NCBI RefSeq assembly: GCF_002112505.1
Contig: NZ_NEHW01000009.1
Location: 186,001 to 250,000 of the forward strand
Direction: 5' to 3'
Source of the DNA: Pseudomonas sp. R28(2017)
Lineage (GTDB): Bacteria > Pseudomonadota > Gammaproteobacteria > Pseudomonadales > Pseudomonadaceae
DNA length: 64,000 nucleotides
Each line of letters starts with the position of its first letter. The first letter of the stretch is position 1. Below the pieces are notes generated by a model. The model had not been told where the DNA came from. It searched no databases and saw only the letters and a program-made list of their open reading frames with translations. Shown piece by piece: positions 16,402 through 23,243 of this stretch. Both the position numbers and the translations under genes were made by a program.

Positions 16402-17091
16402 TCAGCTCTTGGTCGAGAAGCGGTAGCCAGTGCCCCGGACGGTTTGTACCAGATTTTCGTAGGCTTCACCCAGTGCCTTGCGCAGGCGACGGATGTGCAC
16501 GTCGACGGTGCGCTCCTCGACATACACGTTGCCGCCCCACACCTGGTCGAGCAGCTGGCCGCGGGTGTAGGCACGCTCCTGGTGAGTCATGAAGAACTGC
16601 AGCAGGCGGTATTCGGTGGGGCCCATCTCGGCTGGTTTGCCGTCGATGGTCACGCGGTGGCTGATCGGGTCGAGCAGCAGGCCGCCGACTTCGATCGGCG
16701 CTTCGCTGTCGCTCGGGCCGGTGCGACGCAGCACGGCCTTCAGGCGGGCGACCAGCTCGCGGGGCGAGAACGGCTTGGTGATGTAGTCGTCGGCGCCGAC
16801 TTCCAGGCCCTGGATCTTGTTGTCCTCTTCACCCTTGGCGGTGAGCATGATGATCGGAATGTCGCCGGTCAGCTCGTCGCGCTTGAGGCGGCGTGCCAGC
16901 TCGATGCCGGAGGTGCCAGGGAGCATCCAGTCGAGCAGGATCAGGTCCGGTTTGCGGTCGACGATGATCGCGTGGGCCTGCTGGGAATTCTCCGCTTCGA
17001 GGCAGTCATAGCCGGCCATTTCCAAGGCAACGGCGATCATCTCGCGAATAGGTGCTTCGTCGTCGACGATCAGAATGTTTCTGCCAACCAT
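16402..17091 (-). CDS. phoB: Phosphate regulon response regulator
   Basis: The 229-residue regulator has an OmpR-type layout: a receiver (residues 4-120) with Asp10, Asp11, phosphoacceptor Asp54 (LLDWMLPG), Thr83 and Lys105, then a winged-helix DNA-binding domain (about 130-227) with the recognition region ERTVDVHIRRLRKAL. Phospho-PhoB binds PHO boxes such as those at 4348-4387, 5549-5566 and 17145-17162. The ATG at 17091 follows GAGAGG; the frame stays open 13 codons upstream, across the promoter. It is autoregulated by inference from its own PHO box. Confidence 0.97.
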   Translation of the reverse strand: MVGRNILIVDDEAPIREMIAVALEMAGYDCLEAENSQQAHAIIVDRKPDLILLDWMLPGTSGIELARRLKRDELTGDIPIIMLTAKGEEDNKIQGLEVGADDYITKPFSPRELVARLKAVLRRTGPSDSEAPIEVGGLLLDPISHRVTIDGKPAEMGPTEYRLLQFFMTHQERAYTRGQLLDQVWGGNVYVEERTVDVHIRRLRKALGEAYENLVQTVRGTGYRFSTKS

Positions 17092-17128
17092 GCTCAAAAC
17101 CTCTCCCAGGAATCGTGTCTTGGCCCGC

Positions 17129-17162
17129 ATTAGATAACGGAATTATTGCAGCTGTGTGACAG
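17129..17162 (-). promoter_or_regulatory. phoB promoter with PHO box
   Basis: On the minus strand, CTGTCAC-ACAG-CTGCAAT (17162 down to 17145) is a PHO box with a strong first half and a weaker second half. TCTAAT (17134-17129), five of six matches to the -10 consensus, lies exactly 10 nt downstream. The site is 38 nt above the phoB start and also lies upstream of the divergent gene at 17267. Confidence 0.75.
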
Positions 17163-17266
17163 GGCGTTGGCCGTTCTGGCGACATTCCATGACTGGGCTA
17201 GGCTTCACAGGGCCGCCACGGCGGTAAACAGAATGCAAATCCACCCCCGAATTCATGGTGATTCCA

Positions 17267-17635
17267 ATGACACGACACACGCTGAGCTGGATGGCCCTTT
17301 TCGCTGCACTGGCGCTGCCGGGGGTGGCGTCCGCCCACCATGCCATGGAAAAAGACGGCATGTGGGTCGATCACAAAGGCATGACCTTGTACACCTTCGA
17401 CAAGGATGCCGGTGGCAAGTCGATGTGCAACGGTGATTGTGCGATGAACTGGCCGCCACTGATGGTCGAGAAGGGCGAGAAGGCTGAAGGCAAGTGGACG
17501 CAGATCAAGCGTGACGACGGCAAGATGCAGTGGGCCTATGACGGCAAGCCGCTGTACACCTTCGTCAAGGACAAGAAAGCCGGTGACATGACCGGTGACG
17601 GCATGAAGGACGTCTGGCACGTCGCCAAGCCGTAA
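17267..17635 (+). CDS. Exported COG4315-type repeat protein (Yx-F/W/Y-xxD)
   Basis: The 122-residue precursor has a signal peptide (about residues 1-23, ending ASA). The mature part carries two repeats of the secreted-repeat family, MTLYTFDKDAGGKSMCNGDC with an MNWPP motif and KPLYTFVKDKKAGDMTGDG. Proteins of this kind are periplasmic and of unknown function. A His-His-Met stretch follows the cleavage site. The ATG at 17267 has GGTG 6 nt upstream and is preferred over the one at 17255. It is divergent from phoB, and the PHO box between them might also influence it, which is inference. Confidence 0.82.
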   Translation: MTRHTLSWMALFAALALPGVASAHHAMEKDGMWVDHKGMTLYTFDKDAGGKSMCNGDCAMNWPPLMVEKGEKAEGKWTQIKRDDGKMQWAYDGKPLYTFVKDKKAGDMTGDGMKDVWHVAKP

Positions 17636-17648
17636 GAACGCCGTCTGA

Positions 17649-17727
17649 CCCTGTGGGAGCGGGTTCACCCGCGAATGCGATGGTGGCTGCACCGCAGCAT
17701 TCGCGGGTGAACCCGCTCCCACAGGGG
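17649..17727. repeat. REP pair, variant arms
   Basis: Two inverted REP palindromes have changed arms (GCGGGTTCACCCGCGAA and TTCGCGGGTGAACCCGC), where both copies share the altered TTCA/TGAA centre. The inner segment lacks the 7-bp stem of the class A elements. It lies between convergent genes. Confidence 0.85.
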
Positions 17728-17736
17728 AGGCAAGTG

Positions 17737-18627
17737 TCAGCGCATGGCGTAATCCAGCACCACCCCGATGAACACCAGCAACCCCGCCCAGTGATTGTGC
17801 AGAAACGCCTTGAAGCACGACTCGCGGTCCAGTTTGCGCGTCGACCAGTATTCCCAGGCAAAGCACACCGCAGCCCCCAGCAAGCCCAGGTGGAACCAGC
17901 CACCCAGCTCGAAGCGGCTACCCGCCAGCAGCAGGCAGCCCAGCGACAGCATCTGCAAGGTCAGAATGATCGCCCGGTCCGCCTCGCCGAACAGGATCGC
18001 AGTCGATTTCACCCCGATCTTCAGGTCGTCATCGCGGTCGACCATGGCGTAATAGGTGTCGTAACCCACCGTCCACAGCAGGTTGGCGATGTACAGCAGC
18101 CAGGCACTGGCCGGCAGCTCGCCGCCGGCGGCAGTGAAGGCCATGGGAATGCCCCAGGAATACGCCGCACCCAGCACCACCTGCGGGTAGTAGGTGTAGC
18201 GCTTCATGAACGGGTAGCAGGACGCCAGCGCCACCGCGCCGAACGACAGCCACACGGTCCGGCTGTTGGTGCACAGCACCAGCAGAAAACTGACGCCGAC
18301 CAGGATGGCGAACAACGCCAGCGCCTCGCGCGGTCCGACCCGGCCACTGGCAAGCGGGCGGTCGGCGGTACGTTTGACGTGGCCATCGACCTTGCGGTCG
18401 GCGAAATCGTTGATGCAGCAGCCGGCGGCGCGCATCAGCACCACGCCCAGGCCGAAGATCAGCACGTTGGCCAGGGTCGGCGAGCCGTGCCCGGCGATCC
18501 AGACCGCTGCCAGAGTCGGCCACAGCAGCAGATAGATGCCGATCGGCCGGTCCATGCGGCTGAGCTGGACGAAGTCCCAGGCCCGAGGGTGCAGGCGGTT
18601 GAGCGACTTGAGCAGTTGCAGGTACAT
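17737..18627 (-). CDS. ubiA: 4-hydroxybenzoate polyprenyltransferase
   Basis: The 296-residue inner-membrane enzyme has about nine helices and the two Asp-rich prenyl-binding motifs of the UbiA family: NDFADRKVD (about residues 73-81) and DTYYAMVDRDDD (about 194-205). It attaches the polyprenyl tail to 4-hydroxybenzoate in ubiquinone synthesis. The ATG at 18627 overlaps the ubiC stop (TGATG), so the two are translationally coupled; GAGGA lies 8 nt upstream within ubiC. The frame is open further upstream, but that part is ubiC in another frame. Confidence 0.96.
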   Translation of the reverse strand: MYLQLLKSLNRLHPRAWDFVQLSRMDRPIGIYLLLWPTLAAVWIAGHGSPTLANVLIFGLGVVLMRAAGCCINDFADRKVDGHVKRTADRPLASGRVGPREALALFAILVGVSFLLVLCTNSRTVWLSFGAVALASCYPFMKRYTYYPQVVLGAAYSWGIPMAFTAAGGELPASAWLLYIANLLWTVGYDTYYAMVDRDDDLKIGVKSTAILFGEADRAIILTLQMLSLGCLLLAGSRFELGGWFHLGLLGAAVCFAWEYWSTRKLDRESCFKAFLHNHWAGLLVFIGVVLDYAMR

Positions 18628-19184
18628 CAGCGGTTTTCCTCCTTGGCCGCTTGCCACAGGGTAGGCAGGAAAACCTCGGCCACCAGCAGGTCGAGACCGT
18701 CGCGGGCGAAGCGTGAGCGCCGCCCCCACAGTGCGTCTTGCGCGGCATTGGCCGGCAGCCAGGCCTGTGGATAACGGCACACCTCGATCGGGTGGCGGAT
18801 GAACGCCTGGTCGCAGAACAGCAACTCGCCCAGCGAGCGGCTGCCCAGGGTTTCCAGGTCCAGGCCACCTCGTTCCAGGGCGCTGCGGCTGGCCACGCTG
18901 CGGGCGAATACCCAAGGCTCCCCATGCCCGCGCAGGAACACCTCGCGCACCCAGCCTTCGGCGCCCGGTGCGATGTTCAGGGCCAGGCATTCATCTTCGC
19001 GCAGCGGTTGCCAGCCTTCGAACAGGGGGGTGACACTGAAGTGGTCCCGGGACAGCCGGGTGAGGCGGCGAGTCAGGGAGCCTTCGTCGAACAGCCAGTC
19101 CAGGGTTGGCTGGTCGATTTCAGTGGCCAGCTGTGAATACGGCAGCCACGCGACAGCGGCTGCTTGCGGGGATTCGTACGACAC
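18627..19184 (-). CDS. ubiC: Chorismate--pyruvate lyase
   Basis: The 185-residue cytosolic enzyme converts chorismate to 4-hydroxybenzoate and pyruvate, the first committed step of ubiquinone synthesis, and feeds UbiA. Typical sequence includes LDWLFDEGSLTRRLT near the start, REVFLRGHGEPWVFARS with the substrate-binding Arg (about residue 75-90), and LGELLF followed by a final RRSRF segment. I chose the GTG at 19184, which starts MSYESPQAAAVAW, although its ribosome binding site is weak; open frame continues upstream over rubA. It is divergent from rubA. Confidence 0.9.
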   Translation of the reverse strand: MSYESPQAAAVAWLPYSQLATEIDQPTLDWLFDEGSLTRRLTRLSRDHFSVTPLFEGWQPLREDECLALNIAPGAEGWVREVFLRGHGEPWVFARSVASRSALERGGLDLETLGSRSLGELLFCDQAFIRHPIEVCRYPQAWLPANAAQDALWGRRSRFARDGLDLLVAEVFLPTLWQAAKEENR

Positions 19185-19297
19185 GTCGGTATGCTTGATG
19201 ACAGCCAGAGAGGCGGCGAGCTTAGCATGATTGCCCTCACTGCTTGCATAATGCCGGGCTACAACAAAGCCTGAGCAACACCGAGGAAGAAGACCTG

Positions 19298-19465
19298 ATG
19301 AAAAAGTGGCAGTGTATTGTCTGTGGCCTGATCTACGACGAAGCCGAAGGTTGGCCGGACGACGGCATCCCACCGGGTACCCGCTGGGAAGATGTGCCGG
19401 CAGACTGGCTGTGCCCTGACTGCGGCGTGGGCAAGAGCGACTTCGAAATGATCGCCATTGGCTGA
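19298..19465 (+). CDS. rubA: Rubredoxin
   Basis: The 55-residue protein has the two CxxCG loops that bind one iron: Cys6/Cys9 (CIVCG) and Cys39/Cys42 (CPDCG), with the conserved YDEAEGWPDDGIPPGT between them. It carries single electrons in the cytosol; in pseudomonads with alkane hydroxylase it passes them from rubredoxin reductase. No alkane hydroxylase is in the window. GAGGAAG precedes the ATG, and the reductase gene starts 16 nt after the stop, so the two form an operon. Confidence 0.97.
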   Translation: MKKWQCIVCGLIYDEAEGWPDDGIPPGTRWEDVPADWLCPDCGVGKSDFEMIAIG

Positions 19466-19481
19466 AAAAGGAATGCAGCGC

Positions 19482-20630
19482 ATGACGTCCCCCGTGGTAA
19501 TTATCGGTACCGGCCTGGCCGGCTATAACCTGGCCCGTGAATTTCGCAAGCTCGATGGCGACACGCCGCTGCTGCTGATTACCGCCGATGACGGCCGCTC
19601 CTATTCCAAGCCCATGCTTTCCACCGGCTTTGCCAAACACAAGGATGCCGATGGCCTGTGCATGGCCGAACCTGGCGTGATGGCCGAGCAGCTCAAGGCC
19701 GAGATCCGCACCCATACCCGCATCAGCGGCATCGATCCGGGCCACAAGCGCCTGTGGGTCGGGGAAGAGGCGATCGAGTATCGCGACCTGGTGCTGGCCT
19801 GGGGCGCGCAGACCGTGCAGGTGCCGGTCGAAGGCGAGGGTGCCGAGCGAGTGTTCCCGATCAACGACCTGGAAGACTATGCGCGTTTCCGTGCCGCTGC
19901 CGCGGGCAAGCAACGTGTGCTGATTCTCGGCGCCGGCCTGATCGGCTGCGAATTTGCCAACGACATTCGCCTGGGCGGCTTCCAGGTCGATGTGGTGGCG
20001 CCTTGCGAACAGGTCATGCCGACCTTGCTGCACCCGGCTGCCGCCGCTGCCGTGCAAGGCGGCCTGGAAGGGCTGGGCGTGCGTTTTCACCTCGGCCCGG
20101 TGCTGACCCGCTTGCAACAGGCGGGTGAAGGGCTAGAGGCACACCTGTCCGATGGGCAAGTGATCGCCTGCGATCTGGTGGTGTCGGCCATCGGCCTGCG
20201 TCCACGAACCGACCTCGCCGCCGCCGCCGGGTTGCAGACCAACCGCGGCGTGGTGGTTGACCGCCAGCTGCGCACCTCGCACAGCAACATCTTCGCCCTG
20301 GGCGACTGCGCCGAAGTCGACGGCATCAACCTGCTGTATGTGATGCCCTTGATGGCCTGCGCCCGTGCCTTGGCGCAGACCCTGGCCGGCAACCCGACCC
20401 AGGTCAGCTACGGGCCGATGCCGATCACCGTGAAGACCCCGGCGTGCCCGCTGGTGGTCTCACCGCCGCCAGCAGGCCGCGAAGGCAACTGGCAGGTCGA
20501 AGGGCAGGGCAGCGACCTGAAAGTGCTCTGCCACGCCGCCGACGGGCAGTTGCTCGGCTATGCCCTGACCGGCAGCGCGGTCATGGAAAAACTCGCGCTG
20601 AATCGGCAGTTACCCGCCCTGATGGCGTGA
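19482..20630 (+). CDS. rubB: Rubredoxin--NAD(+) reductase
   Basis: The 382-residue FAD enzyme moves electrons from NADH to rubredoxin. It has an N-terminal FAD site (VVIIGTGLAGYNLAREFRKL), a central NADH site (VLILGAGLIGCEFANDI, about residues 145-161) and the second FAD motif TSHSNIFALGDCAEV (about 265-280). The ATG at 19482 has AAGGA about 10 nt upstream; an ATG at 19473 lies too close to that site. It follows rubA directly. AlkT-type names are also used, but nothing here ties it to an alkane gene cluster. Confidence 0.92.
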   Translation: MTSPVVIIGTGLAGYNLAREFRKLDGDTPLLLITADDGRSYSKPMLSTGFAKHKDADGLCMAEPGVMAEQLKAEIRTHTRISGIDPGHKRLWVGEEAIEYRDLVLAWGAQTVQVPVEGEGAERVFPINDLEDYARFRAAAAGKQRVLILGAGLIGCEFANDIRLGGFQVDVVAPCEQVMPTLLHPAAAAAVQGGLEGLGVRFHLGPVLTRLQQAGEGLEAHLSDGQVIACDLVVSAIGLRPRTDLAAAAGLQTNRGVVVDRQLRTSHSNIFALGDCAEVDGINLLYVMPLMACARALAQTLAGNPTQVSYGPMPITVKTPACPLVVSPPPAGREGNWQVEGQGSDLKVLCHAADGQLLGYALTGSAVMEKLALNRQLPALMA

Positions 20631-20662
20631 ATAGCGGGCGTTCTGTCGGATTTATCCTGTTG

Positions 20663-20690
20663 TTGCCAGCACAATGGCCGCCCTGATACT
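20663..20690 (+). promoter_or_regulatory. Candidate hupA promoter
   Basis: TTGCCA (20663-20668) and GATACT (20685-20690) are spaced by 16 bp, upstream of hupA by about 125 nt. This is a sigma-70-like match by eye only. Confidence 0.4.
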
Positions 20691-20817
20691 GGCGCGGCCT
20701 CGGTGGGCGTGCCATTCTCACTTCCGTCTGCCGCAGATTAGAGCCTGCGGTGCCTTGAACGCTGCTTCAATGGCAGCACGGCATAACAACAAGAAATCCC
20801 GTCAAAGAGGCTTCACT

Positions 20818-21114
20818 ATGCGTAAACCAGAACTCGCCGCTGTCATCGCCGAAAAGGCCGACCTGACCAAGGAAAAGGCCAACCAGGTGCTGAACGCCAT
20901 TCTCGACAGCATCACCGGTGCCCTGGACAAGGACACGGTCACCCTGGTCGGTTTCGGGACCTTTGAAAAACGTCATCGTGGTGCCCGCACTGGCAAGAAC
21001 CCGCAAACCGGTCAGCCGGTGAAGATCAAGGCCAGCAACACCGTTGCCTTCAAGCCTGGCAAGAACCTGCGCGACAGCGTCAACGCACCCGCCAAGCCAG
21101 CCAAGAAAAAGTGA
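20818..21114 (+). CDS. hupA: Nucleoid-associated DNA-binding protein HU
   Basis: The 98-residue protein has the full HU/IHF fold: the N-terminal helices (MRKPELAAVIAEKADLTKEKA), GFGTFEKRHRGARTGKNPQTG with the DNA-bending arm, and VAFKPGKNLRDSVN. A Lys/Ala/Pro tail (APAKPAKKK) follows the usual 90-residue core, a feature of some pseudomonad HU proteins. It binds and bends DNA without strict sequence preference. AAAGAGG stands 7 nt before the ATG. The gene has its own long leader (about 125 nt) and ends in a hairpin. Which HU paralogue name applies is less certain than the family. Confidence 0.93.
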   Translation: MRKPELAAVIAEKADLTKEKANQVLNAILDSITGALDKDTVTLVGFGTFEKRHRGARTGKNPQTGQPVKIKASNTVAFKPGKNLRDSVNAPAKPAKKK

Positions 21115-21142
21115 TCGACTGCTGACCCCAGTGTCATCCAAG

Positions 21143-21164
21143 CGGGCGCCCCAGGGCGCCCGTT
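21143..21164 (+). terminator. Hairpin after hupA
   Basis: CGGGCGCC-CCAG-GGCGCCCG forms a perfect 8-bp GC-rich stem 28 nt after the hupA stop, followed by TTA. The T-run is weak but the stem is very stable. Confidence 0.65.
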
Positions 21165-21193
21165 ATGCATTCTGGAGGGGAAGTGTTGCGAAC

Positions 21194-21222
21194 TTGCGTA
21201 AATAGTTCAGGAAAAGGATAAA
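21194..21222 (+). promoter_or_regulatory. Candidate promoter of the SCP2-like gene
   Basis: TTGCGT (21194-21199) and GATAAA (21217-21222) are spaced by 17 bp, 38 nt above the ATG at 21260. The -35 match is only moderate. Confidence 0.4.
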
Positions 21223-21259
21223 CTGCGCGCTTCAGTCATTTTTCATTCGAGGCGCGTTG

Positions 21260-21634
21260 ATGAAGTTTCGCTTTCTTCTCTGGGCCATGGGGCTGCTGAT
21301 GGCCAGGGCCAGCCGCAACAACCCGGCGTTCCAGCAGCAACTCAAGGGCAAGGACCTGGTGTTCCAGATGCAGACGCTGGACGGCAAGGTGGCGCGGCAC
21401 TTCATCGTCAGCGGCGAGCGCATCAGCAGCAAGGGAGGCAGCCATCCGCAGCCGGCCTTTGCCATTGCCTTCAAGGATGCGGCTTACGGCTTTGCCACGA
21501 TGCAGGCAGGCAACAAACAGCTGGCGTTCATGCAGGGCATTCAGGACAAGCACATCCAGATCAAGGGCAATCCGGCGCTGGTGATGTGGTTCCAGGGGCT
21601 GATGAAGTACCTGAAACCAAAGAAGAAAGGCTGA
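21260..21634 (+). CDS. SCP2-like lipid-binding domain protein
   Basis: The 124-residue protein starts with a hydrophobic stretch (MKFRFLLWAMGLLM). The rest fits the sterol-carrier (SCP2) fold weakly: LVFQMQTLDGKVARHFIVSGERIS, then PAFAIAFKDAAYGFATM, then IKGNPALVMWFQGLMKYLKP, a pattern shared with UbiJ-like and alkyl-sulfatase-linked SCP2 domains. A lipid or quinone-related ligand is possible, but the function is unknown. GAGG lies 8 nt before the ATG; an in-frame TTG directly before it is rejected. It is a single-gene unit ended by a REP pair. Confidence 0.7.
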   Translation: MKFRFLLWAMGLLMARASRNNPAFQQQLKGKDLVFQMQTLDGKVARHFIVSGERISSKGGSHPQPAFAIAFKDAAYGFATMQAGNKQLAFMQGIQDKHIQIKGNPALVMWFQGLMKYLKPKKKG

Positions 21635-21660
21635 TGCATTCCCTGGGTTGATCCGCGACT

Positions 21661-21748
21661 TTGTGGGAGCGGGCTTGCCCGCGAACACCGGCGCAGCCGG
21701 TGCCATGCACCGCTATATCCGCTTCGCGGGCGAGCCCGCTCCCACAGG
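21661..21748. repeat. REP pair, class A, reversed orientation
   Basis: Inverted REP palindromes flank the inner stem CACCGGC-GCA-GCCGGTG. The inner segment runs in the opposite direction to the other class A copies. It lies between convergent genes. Confidence 0.9.
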
Positions 21749-21761
21749 TTAGTCGGCCGCC

Positions 21762-23165
21762 TTAATGCGGGGCGTTGAGCTGCGAAGCCAGGTCCCGCAG
21801 CAAGGCTTCGGCCTCGAGCACCTTGTTCACCACGTCCTCGGCCTTGTCCCGGGTGATCCCCAGACGCTCCAGCAGCTCATCCGGAATCTGCTCCTGTGGC
21901 CCCGAGCCAATGCCCCGCGAGCGCAGCAGGCGGGTCGCCAGGCACACCAGGTTGGGGTAGGCCGAAAACTCGCCGTCATACGCGGGGTCATGCTGGAAGC
22001 GCAGCGCAGTCGAGAGTTCTTCAGGCATGTCCCACAGCTTCATCAGCCAGGCGCCGATCTGCTCGCGGCTGATGCCCAGCAGGTGCTGTTCCACGTAGGT
22101 GTGGCACAGGTGCGGGTTGACCTCCAGATGGCGGCAGATCAGCGAGAAGTGCGGCGGGAATACGTGCGCCAGCAGCAGGTAGCCGAAGTTGTGCAGCAGC
22201 CCGGCCAGGTAGGTCAGGCCGGCCTCCGGGCGTTCGGCGCGCGGCATGGCGCGGGTCAGGCCTTCGATGATGGCGGCGGTGTAGATCGACTGCTGCCAGT
22301 ACGGCGTGGCTTGCTGCGGATGGTCCTTGGGCAGGCTCAGGGTCTTGCCCAGCGCCAGGCCCAGGGCCAGGTTGATCACCAGGTCGAAGCCCAGTACGCG
22401 GACGATGGCGTCCTCCACCGAGCGGATCTTGCCGGGTGAGGCGTAGTAGGGCGAAGCGGCCCAGCTGACCACCTGGGCGGCCAGGGCCGGGTCGGTTTCG
22501 ACCACGCCGGTGATGTCGTCGATGCTGGCGTTGGGGTCGACCCGCAGCTTGATGATCTTCTGCGCGGTGTCGGCCAGTGGCGGGATCTCGATGGTCTCTT
22601 CCAGGCGTTTCTGGATGCGCCGGGCCGTAAAGGCCTGGACCGCCAGGGTGATTTCCTTGGGGTCGTCATCCGGGCGATCGAGGTTGGGGCGAATGTCGCG
22701 CACAGGCTGGCCGAAACTGCCGGCGCTGGCCTTGGCGAGCATGCGCTTGAAATCATCACGGTGCACCTTCAGCAGCAGGCCGGCTTCGCCGGACTGGATA
22801 AGCAGGTGTTCGGCCTCGAGCAGCTTGCCTTCGTACAGGCAGGGCGAGCTGGTCAGCGCCGGAATGGCCGGCAAGGCCTTCAGCTGGTGCTTGTCGAGCA
22901 TCTGCCTGAGGCGTGGCAACGGCACTGCCTTGAGCTTGCGGCCGGTCAGCTCTTCGAGGCGATTGAGGTCCAGTAGCTTGCTCTGCGGGAACAGCACCAG
23001 CAAAGCGCCAATTTCGTCATCGAGCAGGATCGCCTGTACCCGCGACGCGGCTGGCAGCTCTGGATGTTCCGCTACCTCTTCAAAGGCCACGTGCAGTTTT
23101 TCGAGCAACAGCCGGATGACAGACGGTGCGTGGGGGGTTGCGGTGTCCAGGGCAACTTCAGTCAT
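21762..23165 (-). CDS. YbaK-like deacylase domain fused to an HDOD domain
   Basis: The 467-residue protein has two parts. Residues about 1-155 resemble the aminoacyl-tRNA deacylase (YbaK/ProX) fold, with two tandem stretches (ILLDDEIGALLVLFPQSKLLDLNRLEELTGR and a shorter second one). Residues about 190-400 form an HDOD domain (LADTAQKIIKLRVDPNASIDDITGVVETDPAL, YLAGLLHNFGYLLL), a metal-less relative of HD phosphohydrolases used in signalling. The combined role is not known to me. The ATG at 23165 is used; it has only a weak GGA upstream. It follows recG on the same strand after 78 nt. Confidence 0.82.
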   Translation of the reverse strand: MTEVALDTATPHAPSVIRLLLEKLHVAFEEVAEHPELPAASRVQAILLDDEIGALLVLFPQSKLLDLNRLEELTGRKLKAVPLPRLRQMLDKHQLKALPAIPALTSSPCLYEGKLLEAEHLLIQSGEAGLLLKVHRDDFKRMLAKASAGSFGQPVRDIRPNLDRPDDDPKEITLAVQAFTARRIQKRLEETIEIPPLADTAQKIIKLRVDPNASIDDITGVVETDPALAAQVVSWAASPYYASPGKIRSVEDAIVRVLGFDLVINLALGLALGKTLSLPKDHPQQATPYWQQSIYTAAIIEGLTRAMPRAERPEAGLTYLAGLLHNFGYLLLAHVFPPHFSLICRHLEVNPHLCHTYVEQHLLGISREQIGAWLMKLWDMPEELSTALRFQHDPAYDGEFSAYPNLVCLATRLLRSRGIGSGPQEQIPDELLERLGITRDKAEDVVNKVLEAEALLRDLASQLNAPH

Positions 23166-23243
23166 GGTCTGTATCCACAAATTCTTTTAAATGCGAAGTA
23201 TAACCAGTCTGTTGGCAAGACTGGATCCATTCTGGGACTGTCG

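Noticed and set aside
18627..20117. ubiC read as a much longer protein reaching over rubA and the reductase
   Set aside because: The extension is antisense to rubA and rubB; chorismate lyase is about 185 residues and fits the GTG at 19184.
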